Made by a program: the position numbers and the translations under genes. Shown here one piece after another: positions 36,201-42,889 of a stretch of DNA of 64,000 bases (positions are counted from its first letter, which is position 1; each line of letters starts with the position of its first letter). The DNA comes from an uncultured Bacillota bacterium. GTDB lineage: Bacteria > Bacillota > Clostridia > Christensenellales > UBA1242. The DNA is taken from positions 181,561 through 245,560 of the forward strand of contig CASFBF010000010.1 of NCBI GenBank assembly GCA_949292985.1. Direction: 5' to 3'. The notes under the pieces were generated by a model. It was not told where the DNA came from. It saw nothing but the letters and a program-made list of their open reading frames with translations, and made no database searches.

Positions 36201-37093
36201 CTGTTGTCATGCTTTTGAAAAAACTTATCAAAAACAAACATAATCTTTCTTCAATTGGCATTATAACTTTTAACACCGAACAAGAAAATGCAATAGAAGA
36301 TGCCATTGATAGAGATTGCGCAAAAGATAACGCTTTTAGAGATGCATATATCAGAGAACTTAACCGAAAGGAAAATGATGAAGATATTTCACTATTTATA
36401 AAAAATCTTGAAAATGTTCAAGGTGATGAGCGTGATATTATAATTTTCAGTATAGGTTATGCTCAAAACGAATACGGCAAGGTTGTTGCACACTTTGGTC
36501 CACTTTCTGTTGAAGGTGGTGAAAACAGGCTTAATGTGGCCATAACCCGTGCAAAACAAAAAATATATGTGATAACTTCAATTGAACCAGAAGAACTTGC
36601 AGTGGAAGGAACAAAGAATGCAGGGCCAAAAATCTTTAAAAGTTATTTAAAATATGTTCGAGCAGTTTCAAACAAGAAAAACAAAGAGGCAGAATACATT
36701 TTAGATTCTTTTAAACCTAATCTTCCTCAAACAAATGATGTTATCGTTCTTAACCAACTTGAAAACGACATAAAGGCAGAACTTGTTAAATTAGGTTATG
36801 AAGTTGAAACAAATCTTGGCAACACAAATTACAAGATTTCACTTGCAGTTTATGACAAAAAACTTGATAGATATCTTTTAGGCATTGAATGTGATTATGC
36901 TGCGTTCAAGAGTAGCGATTCAATATTAGAGCGTGATGTTTACAGAACCAAATTTCTCTCCTCTCGTGGTTGGAAAATTATGAGAGTTTGGAGTAGAGAT
37001 TGGTGGCTGAATAAAAACAGAGTAATCGCAAACATTGTTAAAGAAATTGCGTTAAGTAAGAAAAAACTTGAAAATAAAGGCTCAAAAAAATAA
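33269..37093 (+). CDS. large SF1 helicase with DUF4011-type N terminus and C-terminal endonuclease-like domain
   Basis: 1274 residues from the ATG at 33269 (AGAGG upstream). The N terminus has a DUF4011-like signature (YYKERLIEISGKNRSLYSK). A Upf1-like SF1 motor follows: YGPPGTGKSQTIVNII near residue 343, FDEASQVFIEN near 845, GDSKQLRPT, LTYHYRSKSEELINFSN and NVAITRAKQKIYV. Between Walker A and B lies a long helical insert. Residues about 1160-1270 look like a restriction-endonuclease-fold (Vsr/MTES_1575-type) domain: LGYEVETNLG, a GIECD strand and RDVYRTKFLSSRGWKIMRVWS. Such proteins are usually linked to DNA repair or phage defence, but no toxin, methylase or other defence partner is adjacent. 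Confidence 0.9.
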   Translation: MKSIYKYYKERLIEISGKNRSLYSKNLSKKYAYDIGAIIGDDGKEFDEFFTFLWKGKRTSFPLIRKEIKDNIFKNFNLEEKIQASFLDTTNLSAEEKRNENLRRERIKREEIKKALTGQVTKLKALKREVEEFAKETGRYEMFVGYPFVTGYINKDLQIKAPLILFPVVINIESDSVVSIEAKHDELVQFNKVLMLAYAKEHRLNCDGMLTEFDNLLDYKLKSVKDVMEYLSAYGFKFELPKNFGDKMVKFEKLPEPSYRDDALKIHNACVIGRFPLANAIYNDYTLLEKKKLSSEAIDELLLTKPSKKIRRYDERVFTINDLDYAQENAIEKLNQSGNLVIYGPPGTGKSQTIVNIISDALCKDKKVLVVSQKKAALDVVFNRLKALNSKCMFITDAEKNKVAFYERCNKMHNALMENYRPAEENDDFEQVEKNLNHELNELETISDTLFTKTPFGLTLQEMYTNSAKIGKNSFDYTLYKQMLKNSYIMKMNYKRLYSTVRVIKEKNKSGLYYRYIMLKKNNPLIDHIKSNVDIHVINQMKTYLNTLLQRNIIPFDTAKNPHARQLMVYMLENNIEDENKLQPLVQMIAKIENPKLNVALNWSKILLPLYPFMRYKMNKKQSELKSQFSSTLQEMRQYITNYTLLEKVLDKKGYLMTVDNIINGNPTFLKLLLNALNDYVEIRDMNVALQSLSEDERELLNFAYQNSTSAKQYREIIDKILEIRVYHEAITYEEKYKEKLSKIMDFENIRNRILSLKEEQKQIAIQICADKFKGDYVEHFNNSADNKNYLYQITKQQGLLPIRTMMELYGDYLLKLFPCWLLSPESVSTIFPLKKNMFDIILFDEASQVFIENTLPTIYRGKYIVVAGDSKQLRPTATFMKRYLGNDSDDELDLATIAALEVESLLDLATSRYNAANLTYHYRSKSEELINFSNHAFYDGKLQVAPNISKNVGEKPIERIKVNGRWLNRRNEEEANAVVMLLKKLIKNKHNLSSIGIITFNTEQENAIEDAIDRDCAKDNAFRDAYIRELNRKENDEDISLFIKNLENVQGDERDIIIFSIGYAQNEYGKVVAHFGPLSVEGGENRLNVAITRAKQKIYVITSIEPEELAVEGTKNAGPKIFKSYLKYVRAVSNKKNKEAEYILDSFKPNLPQTNDVIVLNQLENDIKAELVKLGYEVETNLGNTNYKISLAVYDKKLDRYLLGIECDYAAFKSSDSILERDVYRTKFLSSRGWKIMRVWSRDWWLNKNRVIANIVKEIALSKKKLENKGSKK

Positions 37094-37116
37094 TTACATT
37101 ATCATTTTTCAATCGT

Positions 37117-37145
37117 TTGACATAATAAAATTTGGGTAGTATAAT
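37117..37145 (+). promoter_or_regulatory. promoter of the small membrane protein gene
   Basis: Perfect TTGACA (37117-37122), 17 bases, perfect TATAAT (37140-37145). This is the best sigma-A promoter in the window. Confidence 0.85.
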
Positions 37146-37165
37146 TTCGGTATAAGGAGGAAAAT

Positions 37166-37486
37166 ATGGCAAACTCATCTAAATCATCAAAATCAAAATC
37201 CACTTCATCATCAAAAAGCGGAATGTGGGGATTGAACAAAATTTCATTTTGGACGATTGTGGCTGTAACAATTCTTTATGCAGTTGCTCTTATTTTGGCT
37301 GCATGCGGAGTTACATCTGTTGCAGTTTCTGCCCTTCAAGGTGTGGCAGCGGCTATGATGATAATCATTGTTTCAATCTTGGCATGGAGATATGTAAAAC
37401 CTAAACCAGCAGTTTGGAAAGTGCTTTACTTTGTGTGCTTGCTGATTGTTATTGCCGGCATCATTGTTCCACTTGTAATTGGATAA
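37166..37486 (+). CDS. small membrane protein, 106 residues
   Basis: A Ser/Lys-only N-terminal tail of about 18 residues (ANSSKSSKSKSTSSSKS) followed by three membrane helices (FWTIVAVTILYAVALILAACG, VAAAMMIIIVSILAW and LYFVCLLIVIAGIIVPLVIG). AAGGAGG ribosome site and consensus promoter predict abundant expression. Its own terminator follows. Not recognised; the basic tail could contact lipid or nucleic acid. Confidence 0.8.
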   Translation: MANSSKSSKSKSTSSSKSGMWGLNKISFWTIVAVTILYAVALILAACGVTSVAVSALQGVAAAMMIIIVSILAWRYVKPKPAVWKVLYFVCLLIVIAGIIVPLVIG

Positions 37487-37493
37487 TTAAAAA

Positions 37494-37520
37494 AAACAGT
37501 CTTTTCTAGGCTGTTTTTTT
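37494..37520 (+). terminator. terminator of the small membrane protein gene
   Basis: AACAGTC-ttttcta-GGCTGTT with one G-U pair, then TTTTT. Confidence 0.85.
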
Positions 37521-37526
37521 AATTTA

Positions 37527-37541
37527 TGATATAATTAAACT
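37527..37541 (+). promoter_or_regulatory. extended -10 promoter element of ogt
   Basis: TGATATAAT (TG plus TATAAT at 37530-37535) ends six bases before the ATG of ogt. No good -35 and no ribosome binding site are visible. Predicted transcription would start at or beside the ATG. Confidence 0.5.
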
Positions 37542-37994
37542 ATGAAATTTGCATTTTACAAATATGATTTTGGGTATATAAAAATCGGCTATGAAAACCG
37601 TAATGTTTTATTATTACAAAAATGCGAAACTCCCGACGAAGAAAATTCTCCTAACTGCTTTACAGACGAAGTAAATCTACAATTAAAGGAATATTTTAAC
37701 GGGCAACGCAAAAAATTCGATATTCAATTTAAAATGCACGGCACTGAGTTTCAAAAAAAAGTTTGGAAGCAACTGTTAAAAATTCCCTATGGACAAACAC
37801 GAACATATAAACAAATTGCTGAAAGCATAGGAAATGCAAAAGCCTGCCGTGCGGTCGGAATGGCGAACCATGCAAATCCTATCGCCATAATTATTCCCTG
37901 CCACAGAGTTATAGGCTCAAACGGCAACCTAACAGGCTACGCTGGTGGGTTAGAATTTAAAAAATATTTATTGCAAATAGAAAATGAAAATTAA
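37542..37994 (+). CDS. ogt: methylated-DNA-[protein]-cysteine S-methyltransferase
   Basis: 150 residues. Direct-reversal repair of O6-alkylguanine by irreversible alkyl transfer to the active-site Cys in IPCHRVIG. The helix-turn-helix segment (GTEFQKKVWKQLLKIPYGQTRTYKQIAESIG) and the downstream GNLTGYAGGLEFKKYLL are canonical. No Ada regulatory domain. It lacks a ribosome binding site, with a -10 box six bases before the ATG. Confidence 0.95.
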   Translation: MKFAFYKYDFGYIKIGYENRNVLLLQKCETPDEENSPNCFTDEVNLQLKEYFNGQRKKFDIQFKMHGTEFQKKVWKQLLKIPYGQTRTYKQIAESIGNAKACRAVGMANHANPIAIIIPCHRVIGSNGNLTGYAGGLEFKKYLLQIENEN

Positions 37995-38019
37995 AAAATG
38001 GCTAGTCTGCCATTTTTTT
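37993..38019. terminator. bidirectional terminator between ogt and the SDR gene
   Basis: AAAAAATGGC-tagtct-GCCATTTTTTT. On the minus strand it includes the last codons and the stop of the SDR gene. Confidence 0.8.
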
Positions 38020-38901
38020 GTTTATATTCTGATAAATTTCTTCCGCTTTATTAAAAATTTTTGTTATCTCTTCTTGCGAACATGACTTTAATTTTTTACA
38101 TTTTGGCATACCCCAAATGTTAAAAATTTTTGGACCAAACCATTCGCAATAACCATGTTCGCCAAAAATACCTTTTATTATTGACAAACTTGATTTTTTA
38201 GGTGAATTGAAAATTAGTTTCATAGGTACTTCAATAATTTTTGAAATAAATTTTGGAAAATTCTTCATAATGTTTGTATAACTTATTCCAGGATGAACTA
38301 TTGCCAAATCAACTTTCTTGTTATCTTTTAAAAGTTCCATCAACGAATACATAACAAATCTTTTTGAATTGCCATAAATTTTCTGGTCATCTTTGTTATT
38401 AGAATAGTCTATGTCTTTTTCATCGTATCTTGCATAAGTGTGCGCAATACTTGAAACTACAATAACTTTTGCCATCCCACTTTTTTCCAATAACGGCAAC
38501 AATTTCTTTGTCATGTAATATGGCGCAATAAAGTTGACTTTAAAAATTATGTTGTAATCGCCTTTCTCATGCTCCACCGGCAGCCTGAACACTCCTGCAT
38601 TGTGAACAAGAATATCAATGCGCGAAAGTTTTTTAAGTTTTTCCACGCATTTTTGCACATCTGCCATATTTGACAGATCGGCTTCTATGATTTCAACATT
38701 TAAATTTGCATGCTTTTCAAGCAGCGCGCTTTTAAGTTTTTCAAGCCCTTCTATGTTTCTGTCGATTGCAACAATATCCGCTCCAAGTCTCGCCAAATGA
38801 AAGCAACATTGCGTGCCGATGCCGCCCGCTGCCCCTGTAAGCACAGCGGTTTTGCCTTCAAGCGACGAAGTGTTTCGTTTAAACCAACCATTATATTCCA
38901 T
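38002..38901 (-). CDS. short-chain dehydrogenase/reductase
   Basis: 299 residues of the classical/extended SDR type. The N terminus has TGAAGGIGTQCCFHLARLGA (TGxxxGIG cofactor-binding motif), then LVHNAGVF, VVSSIAHTYARY and the catalytic pair in YGNSKRF (YxxSK), with HPGISYTNIMKNF after it. This is the retinol-dehydrogenase/WW-oxidoreductase-like arrangement; substrate unknown. AAGGTGA ribosome site; upstream TATAAT with TG one base before it. Confidence 0.9.
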   Translation of the reverse strand: MEYNGWFKRNTSSLEGKTAVLTGAAGGIGTQCCFHLARLGADIVAIDRNIEGLEKLKSALLEKHANLNVEIIEADLSNMADVQKCVEKLKKLSRIDILVHNAGVFRLPVEHEKGDYNIIFKVNFIAPYYMTKKLLPLLEKSGMAKVIVVSSIAHTYARYDEKDIDYSNNKDDQKIYGNSKRFVMYSLMELLKDNKKVDLAIVHPGISYTNIMKNFPKFISKIIEVPMKLIFNSPKKSSLSIIKGIFGEHGYCEWFGPKIFNIWGMPKCKKLKSCSQEEITKIFNKAEEIYQNINKKMAD

Positions 38902-38943
38902 GCTTTCACCTTTGTTTAATTATATCATAAAACAAAAAATTGC

Positions 38944-38976
38944 ACAAAAAAAACCATGAGTTAACATGGTTTTTTG
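38944..38976. terminator. bidirectional terminator
   Basis: AACCATG-agttaa-CATGGTT with A/T-runs on both flanks, between the SDR gene start and the membrane-protein gene end. Confidence 0.75.
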
Positions 38977-38982
38977 TTTTAA

Positions 38983-39636
38983 TTATGCTTCTTGTTTTGG
39001 TTGCTCTTCTTTTGGAGCTTTGCCTTTGCCGATTATATAAAGCGCAACTGAAAGCCCTGCGACTGCTAAAAGCAAAGCTTCAACAACGCCAAACACAGCC
39101 GCAAAGATTACCGCACCATCGCAAGTTAATTCGTCCAAGCCATCCAGCGATGATGTTTCACCAAATGTGCTTAATTTAAACGCATCAATTTTCATAACTG
39201 CCGCACCGCTTGCGTTAAGTTCGCCCGCCCAAATGGCATCCCAACTTTCCTTGTCGCTTTTAAGTTCTGCCACAGCAGCATCATATTCTTCCTGCGTCAT
39301 GTCTTGACTTGTTGTAAGCAACAAAATTTTGTTGCCGTTGCGAAGCGTCCAAAACTCGCCAGATTGCTGTTCGCTTTTTTCTTCGCCCGACTCATACGAG
39401 TAAACTATATTTGCTTTATTGCCGTTGAAGATGATTTTGTATTCTATTGTAACGCCGCCCTGCACGCCGTCTTCTTCTGTCAGGGTTTTGGTGAAAGAAT
39501 ATGCCATCCCCGTGCTGACTGGACGAGCCAGCAAACCAATGTAGATTGCAAGGCCTGCAACGGCAATCACTACAGCCACAATCATCACTGGCAATTTTGC
39601 AAAAAACTTTTTTGCATTTGATAAAAATGTTTTCAT
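38983..39636 (-). CDS. bitopic membrane protein, 217 residues
   Basis: Two membrane helices (residues about 15-36, VMIVAVVIAVAGLAIYIGLL, and about 178-202) flank an extracytoplasmic domain of some 140 residues rich in Glu, Ser and Thr with a beta-like pattern (VTIEYKIIFNGNKANIVYSYESGEE). The short C-terminal tail is Lys/Glu/Pro-rich. AAGGAGG ribosome site. Downstream of tRNA-Arg on the same strand with its own terminator. Not recognised. Confidence 0.75.
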   Translation of the reverse strand: MKTFLSNAKKFFAKLPVMIVAVVIAVAGLAIYIGLLARPVSTGMAYSFTKTLTEEDGVQGGVTIEYKIIFNGNKANIVYSYESGEEKSEQQSGEFWTLRNGNKILLLTTSQDMTQEEYDAAVAELKSDKESWDAIWAGELNASGAAVMKIDAFKLSTFGETSSLDGLDELTCDGAVIFAAVFGVVEALLLAVAGLSVALYIIGKGKAPKEEQPKQEA

Positions 39637-39717
39637 TTTTCCCTCCTTAATTTTTTATACCATATTTTAGCCTTATATGTCAAACAATACGCGCATGCTA
39701 CTTCGGCGCGACTTGTC

Positions 39718-39748
39718 ACATAAAAAAACGCGCCAGCGCAAGCGCGAT
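39718..39748 (-). terminator. terminator downstream of tRNA-Arg
   Basis: CGCGC...GCGCG hairpin followed by TTTTTTT on the minus strand. A second perfect hairpin, TTTTCGGGC-ttt-GCCCGAAAA, lies between it and the tRNA at about 39796-39815. The space 39637-39839 holds no gene. Confidence 0.7.
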
Positions 39749-39839
39749 TTTCGTTTGGCCGCGAAAAGAAAATTTCCAGCGTCAGAGCGCAGCTTTTCGG
39801 GCAAAGCCCGAAAACAAGCAAACAGCGCAGAAATTTTAT

Positions 39840-39916
39840 TGGTGCGCCGCAAGGGATTCGAACCCCTGACCTTTGGTTCCGTAGACCAACGCTCTATCCA
39901 GCTGAGCTAGCGGCGC
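39840..39916 (-). tRNA. tRNA-Arg (anticodon ACG), CCA encoded
   Basis: 77 bases on the minus strand. Acceptor GCGCCGC pairs with GCGGCGC, anticodon loop CTACGGA gives ACG, T-arm AGGGGTTCGAATCCCTT, encoded CCA. The A34 would be edited to inosine by TadA to read the CGN box. No good promoter lies immediately upstream; the consensus promoter is about 180 bases further up, in front of a duplicated 5' fragment of this tRNA. Confidence 0.97.
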
Positions 39917-40086
39917 ATAAATTATTAGAAAGAATGAATTTAAAATTAAGTTTTCATTGTTCGAAGAAAGGAGAGAGCGTAAACGCTCATTAGAACGAGT
40001 TTGAGTGACGCTGCTTGCAAGCGTAGATCAAGCGAGTTCGCATCAAAAATTTTAATTTTTGATATCCAGCTGAGCTAGCGGCGCAT
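39895..40086 (-). repeat. 24-bp direct repeat of the tRNA-Arg 5' end flanking a 144-bp palindromic insert
   Basis: The sequence ATGCGCCGCTAGCTCAGCTGGATA (minus strand; plus 39895-39918) recurs exactly at 40063-40086, a distance of 168. The space between holds three inverted repeats: ATCAAAAATT/AATTTTTGAT next to the distal copy, ACGCT/AGCGT around CTTGCAAG, and GAGCGT/ACGCTC. No reading frame is convincing here. The distal copy has only the acceptor and most of the D arm. Confidence 0.9.
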
Positions 40087-40100
40087 GTTTAAACTTTGAT

Positions 40101-40129
40101 ATTATATCAAATTTATTTAAAAATGTAAA
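40101..40129 (-). promoter_or_regulatory. promoter in front of the duplicated tRNA-Arg 5' fragment
   Basis: TTTACA (40124-40129), 17 bases, TATAAT (40101-40106). Transcription would start about ten bases before the 5' fragment at 40084, run through the palindromic insert, and reach the intact tRNA. Confidence 0.75.
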
Positions 40130-40161
40130 TGTTTTTCAATATTTGTTAAATAATTATTAAA

Positions 40162-40188
40162 AAAAATGCTAAAATATAGCATTTTTAT
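40162..40188 (-). terminator. terminator of the ABC-2 exporter operon
   Basis: AAATGCTA-tatttt-TAGCATTT type stem followed by a T-run on the minus strand. Confidence 0.8.
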
Positions 40189-40189
40189 A

Positions 40190-40966
40190 TTACGACCCAG
40201 CGCTTTTATATCTTTTTAACGCAAATCTAAAAAATAGATATGCAGGTATTATAATTATCATTCCATATATAGGAGTTAAAAACCCTCCCCAAATGCTATC
40301 ATTCATACCTATTATATAATGCAAAGGGAAGAAATTAAAACAAGCAAAAGGAATAATGTAAGTGAAAAACTTTCTAAAAATATTATCTCCATATAAGTCA
40401 ATAGGATATTGCAATAAATCTCTTCCGCCGTTCGTCAAAATGTTCAAGACCTCACTTTCCCCCACAGTGAACACGCTTATGCCTGCAGAAACAAGAAATA
40501 ATGAAAACACAATCACAATGCCAGATATTATTGTAAATGCCAAACAAAAACCTTTCAAAACAGTCCATTCAATAGATGAGTTTGCAAGTCCAGAAACAAG
40601 CACAACAACGCCTACTGCTGCCCTACCTAGTTTTGTAAAGTCTTGTTCGTAACTAAGTGTTTGCTTTAAAATCGATCTTGGCCTTGACAAGAATTTATCA
40701 AGTTCGCCTGTTTTTATAAATTTAGGAAAATGGTCAATTCCTCTCGCAAAGCATTCAACCAACGAAAAACAAATCATCACTATTCCAAATGTGATATAAA
40801 AGTTGTACTTTTCATATCCACCTAAACTATTAAATGCACCTAAAACAATCTCCAAACTTAAAAAATCAAAAAGCGTAACTAAAATGTTGTTTAATACAAA
40901 AAACAAAGTGTTAACGCGATATTGTAGCAAAGATTTAAAATTTATTGAAATGTTTTTGAAATACAT
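40190..40966 (-). CDS. ABC-2 type permease subunit (second)
   Basis: 258 residues with six membrane helices, resembling the ABC2_membrane_6/DUF990 family of permeases that occur in pairs with one ATPase. The motif GELDKFLSRP after the second helix pair is typical. It begins three bases after the preceding permease with GGAGG. Third gene of the exporter operon; substrate not deducible, although relatives export antibiotics, viologens or lipids. Confidence 0.85.
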   Translation of the reverse strand: MYFKNISINFKSLLQYRVNTLFFVLNNILVTLFDFLSLEIVLGAFNSLGGYEKYNFYITFGIVMICFSLVECFARGIDHFPKFIKTGELDKFLSRPRSILKQTLSYEQDFTKLGRAAVGVVVLVSGLANSSIEWTVLKGFCLAFTIISGIVIVFSLFLVSAGISVFTVGESEVLNILTNGGRDLLQYPIDLYGDNIFRKFFTYIIPFACFNFFPLHYIIGMNDSIWGGFLTPIYGMIIIIPAYLFFRFALKRYKSAGS

Positions 40967-40969
40967 GTC

Positions 40970-41785
40970 TTACCCTCCCTGAACTACAACTTTTTTAAAC
41001 ATACGGTTTAATATCAGTTTGCCAATTATCATAAGTCCGATAATCCAAGCCACTTGAATTCCTATTTGAATTCCTATTTGAGACAAACTGATCGAGCCGA
41101 TATATGTTTGGTAGCATAAGTCACTTGTATATCTAAATGGAAAAAATGATATTATGTCTTGCAGCCATTTTGGCATTAAAGGAATTGGCATGAAAAATCC
41201 AGAAAGAAAACCATGAATTACATTAAAAAAACTTATACATGCTTTATCTGAAAGTGTCTTCATTACAACCATATATATAAACATGACTATTACAGTACTT
41301 AAAATCAAACCTGTAAAAATTGTAACTAAAAACAAAACAAAATTAGGCACGCTTGCAGGCAAACTTAATCCAATATTTGTTCCGCTTAAAGCAAAGCCAA
41401 GCACAATTATTGGTAAAAATCTTAATGTTGCCGCACTTAATTTTTTAGCGCAGGTTGAAGCAAACCATTTATTATAAACATTGATTGGTCGAACAAGTTC
41501 ATAACTGATTCCTCCATTTAAAATATCTGTGACAATTTCAGAATTGAATGATAAATAAAATGTTGCCATGAATGCCTGTTGCAACCAAATATAAGACATC
41601 ATTTGAGGTTGTGTAAAGTTTGGGTTTGTATGCCCAAAACTAAACAGCGTTGAGAAAAGCAGAACTTGCATAAAGCCCCAAAAAACCTGCGTTAAAATAC
41701 CTGAAAGCGCCGCTCCCCTGTAAGCAAGTCCAGCAATAAAATGTGTTTTGAAGATTTTTGGATATGGAGAAGATAATTTTCTCAT
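40970..41785 (-). CDS. ABC-2 type permease subunit (first)
   Basis: 271 residues, six membrane helices, of the same family as the following permease: GGISYELVRPINVYNKWF and FFPFRYTSDLCYQTYIG are characteristic. Its ATG overlaps the ATPase stop (ATGA), with AGGAG just upstream, so the two are translated together. Confidence 0.85.
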   Translation of the reverse strand: MRKLSSPYPKIFKTHFIAGLAYRGAALSGILTQVFWGFMQVLLFSTLFSFGHTNPNFTQPQMMSYIWLQQAFMATFYLSFNSEIVTDILNGGISYELVRPINVYNKWFASTCAKKLSAATLRFLPIIVLGFALSGTNIGLSLPASVPNFVLFLVTIFTGLILSTVIVMFIYMVVMKTLSDKACISFFNVIHGFLSGFFMPIPLMPKWLQDIISFFPFRYTSDLCYQTYIGSISLSQIGIQIGIQVAWIIGLMIIGKLILNRMFKKVVVQGG

Positions 41786-42768
41786 ATTTGAAACTCCTGA
41801 TACAAATTTGCAAGAACCTGCTCGACATTAATAGGTTCTATGTTGATATCAATTATTTTAAATTGTGATAGTTCTTTAACTAAGTCTGGCAGATGAAATG
41901 CTTTTTCGCCAACATACTTTAATTTATATTTGTTAACATCGTGAAAAATCAACTCATAGTTTTTTAAGTTTATTTCGCCACAGTCAGATTCGAACTCGAT
42001 GTTAATTATTTTGTTGTGGTCATATTTATTTTTTATTGCGGTAAAAGTTCCCTGGTATAAAAGTTTTCCTTTACCAATCAAAATGATTTTATCAGTCAAA
42101 GCCTCAATATCGTTCATGTCATGAGTGGTTAAAATTACTGTTATTTTATATTTTTTGTTTATCTTCTTAATAAATTCTCTAACAGCAAGTTTTGTAACAG
42201 CATCAAGCCCAATTGTGGGCTCATCTAAAAATAATATTTTTGGATTATGTAATAAAGAACCGCATAATTCACACTTCATTCTTTGTCCTAGAGACATTTG
42301 TCTTAACGGAACATTTAAAAGTTCTTTAATTTTTAATTCTTTATCTAATTCTTCTAAGCGTTGATTGTATTCTTCATCGCTAATTTTATATATTGATTTT
42401 AAAAGTTCAAAGGAATCTATTGCAGGCACGTCCCACCACAGTTGTGATCTTTGCCCAAAAACAACACCTATATTCTTAACAAACTTAACTCTGTCTTTAT
42501 AAGGAACCATCCCATCTATTACACATTTACCTGAGGTTGGGGTTAATATTCCACTCATTATTTTAACCGTTGTACTTTTCCCTGCCCCATTAGGCCCTAT
42601 GTAGCCTATAATTTCTCCTTCATTAACCTCAAAAGACACATCGTCCAGTGCTTTCTTTATCTCGTGCTTTCTTACGAATAGCGACTTGATTGCGGCCCAA
42701 AGTCCTTTGCTTCGTTTAAAGACTTTAAACTCTTTTGAAATGTTTTCAAGTTTTATTAGTGGTTCCAT
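41782..42768 (-). CDS. ABC-2 exporter ATPase
   Basis: 328 residues from the ATG at 42768, which has AAGGAGG; an upstream ATG at 42801 lacks one. GPNGAGKSTTVKIM (Walker A), the Q-loop GQRSQLWWDVP, the signature MSLGQRMKCEL and the Walker B LFLDEPTIGLD with TTHDM switch are all present. The C-terminal part is the extended domain found in DrrA/NodI-like exporter ATPases. First gene of a three-gene exporter with two permeases. Confidence 0.93.
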   Translation of the reverse strand: MEPLIKLENISKEFKVFKRSKGLWAAIKSLFVRKHEIKKALDDVSFEVNEGEIIGYIGPNGAGKSTTVKIMSGILTPTSGKCVIDGMVPYKDRVKFVKNIGVVFGQRSQLWWDVPAIDSFELLKSIYKISDEEYNQRLEELDKELKIKELLNVPLRQMSLGQRMKCELCGSLLHNPKILFLDEPTIGLDAVTKLAVREFIKKINKKYKITVILTTHDMNDIEALTDKIILIGKGKLLYQGTFTAIKNKYDHNKIINIEFESDCGEINLKNYELIFHDVNKYKLKYVGEKAFHLPDLVKELSQFKIIDINIEPINVEQVLANLYQEFQI

Positions 42769-42812
42769 TGTTCCTCCTTCGTTTTTCTTCAAGTAACGCA
42801 AGGCAGTATGTC

Positions 42813-42841
42813 AGTTTACCACATGGCTTAAGTAATGTCAA
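42813..42841 (-). promoter_or_regulatory. promoter of the ABC-2 exporter operon
   Basis: TTGACA (42836-42841), 17 bases, TAAACT (42813-42818) on the minus strand. Confidence 0.75.
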
Positions 42842-42858
42842 TAGTTTTTTTGAATAAA

Positions 42859-42889
42859 ATAAAAAAAGAAAGCAAAATTTATGCTTTCA
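42859..42889 (-). terminator. terminator of hisS-tmk-uvrC
   Basis: GAAAGC-ataaatttt-GCTTTC hairpin then TTTTTTT on the minus strand, overlapping the uvrC stop. Confidence 0.8.

Noticed and set aside
39633..39910. Short open frames on both strands downstream of tRNA-Arg
   Set aside because: They overlap terminator hairpins and the tRNA itself, have no ribosome site and read as random basic peptides.
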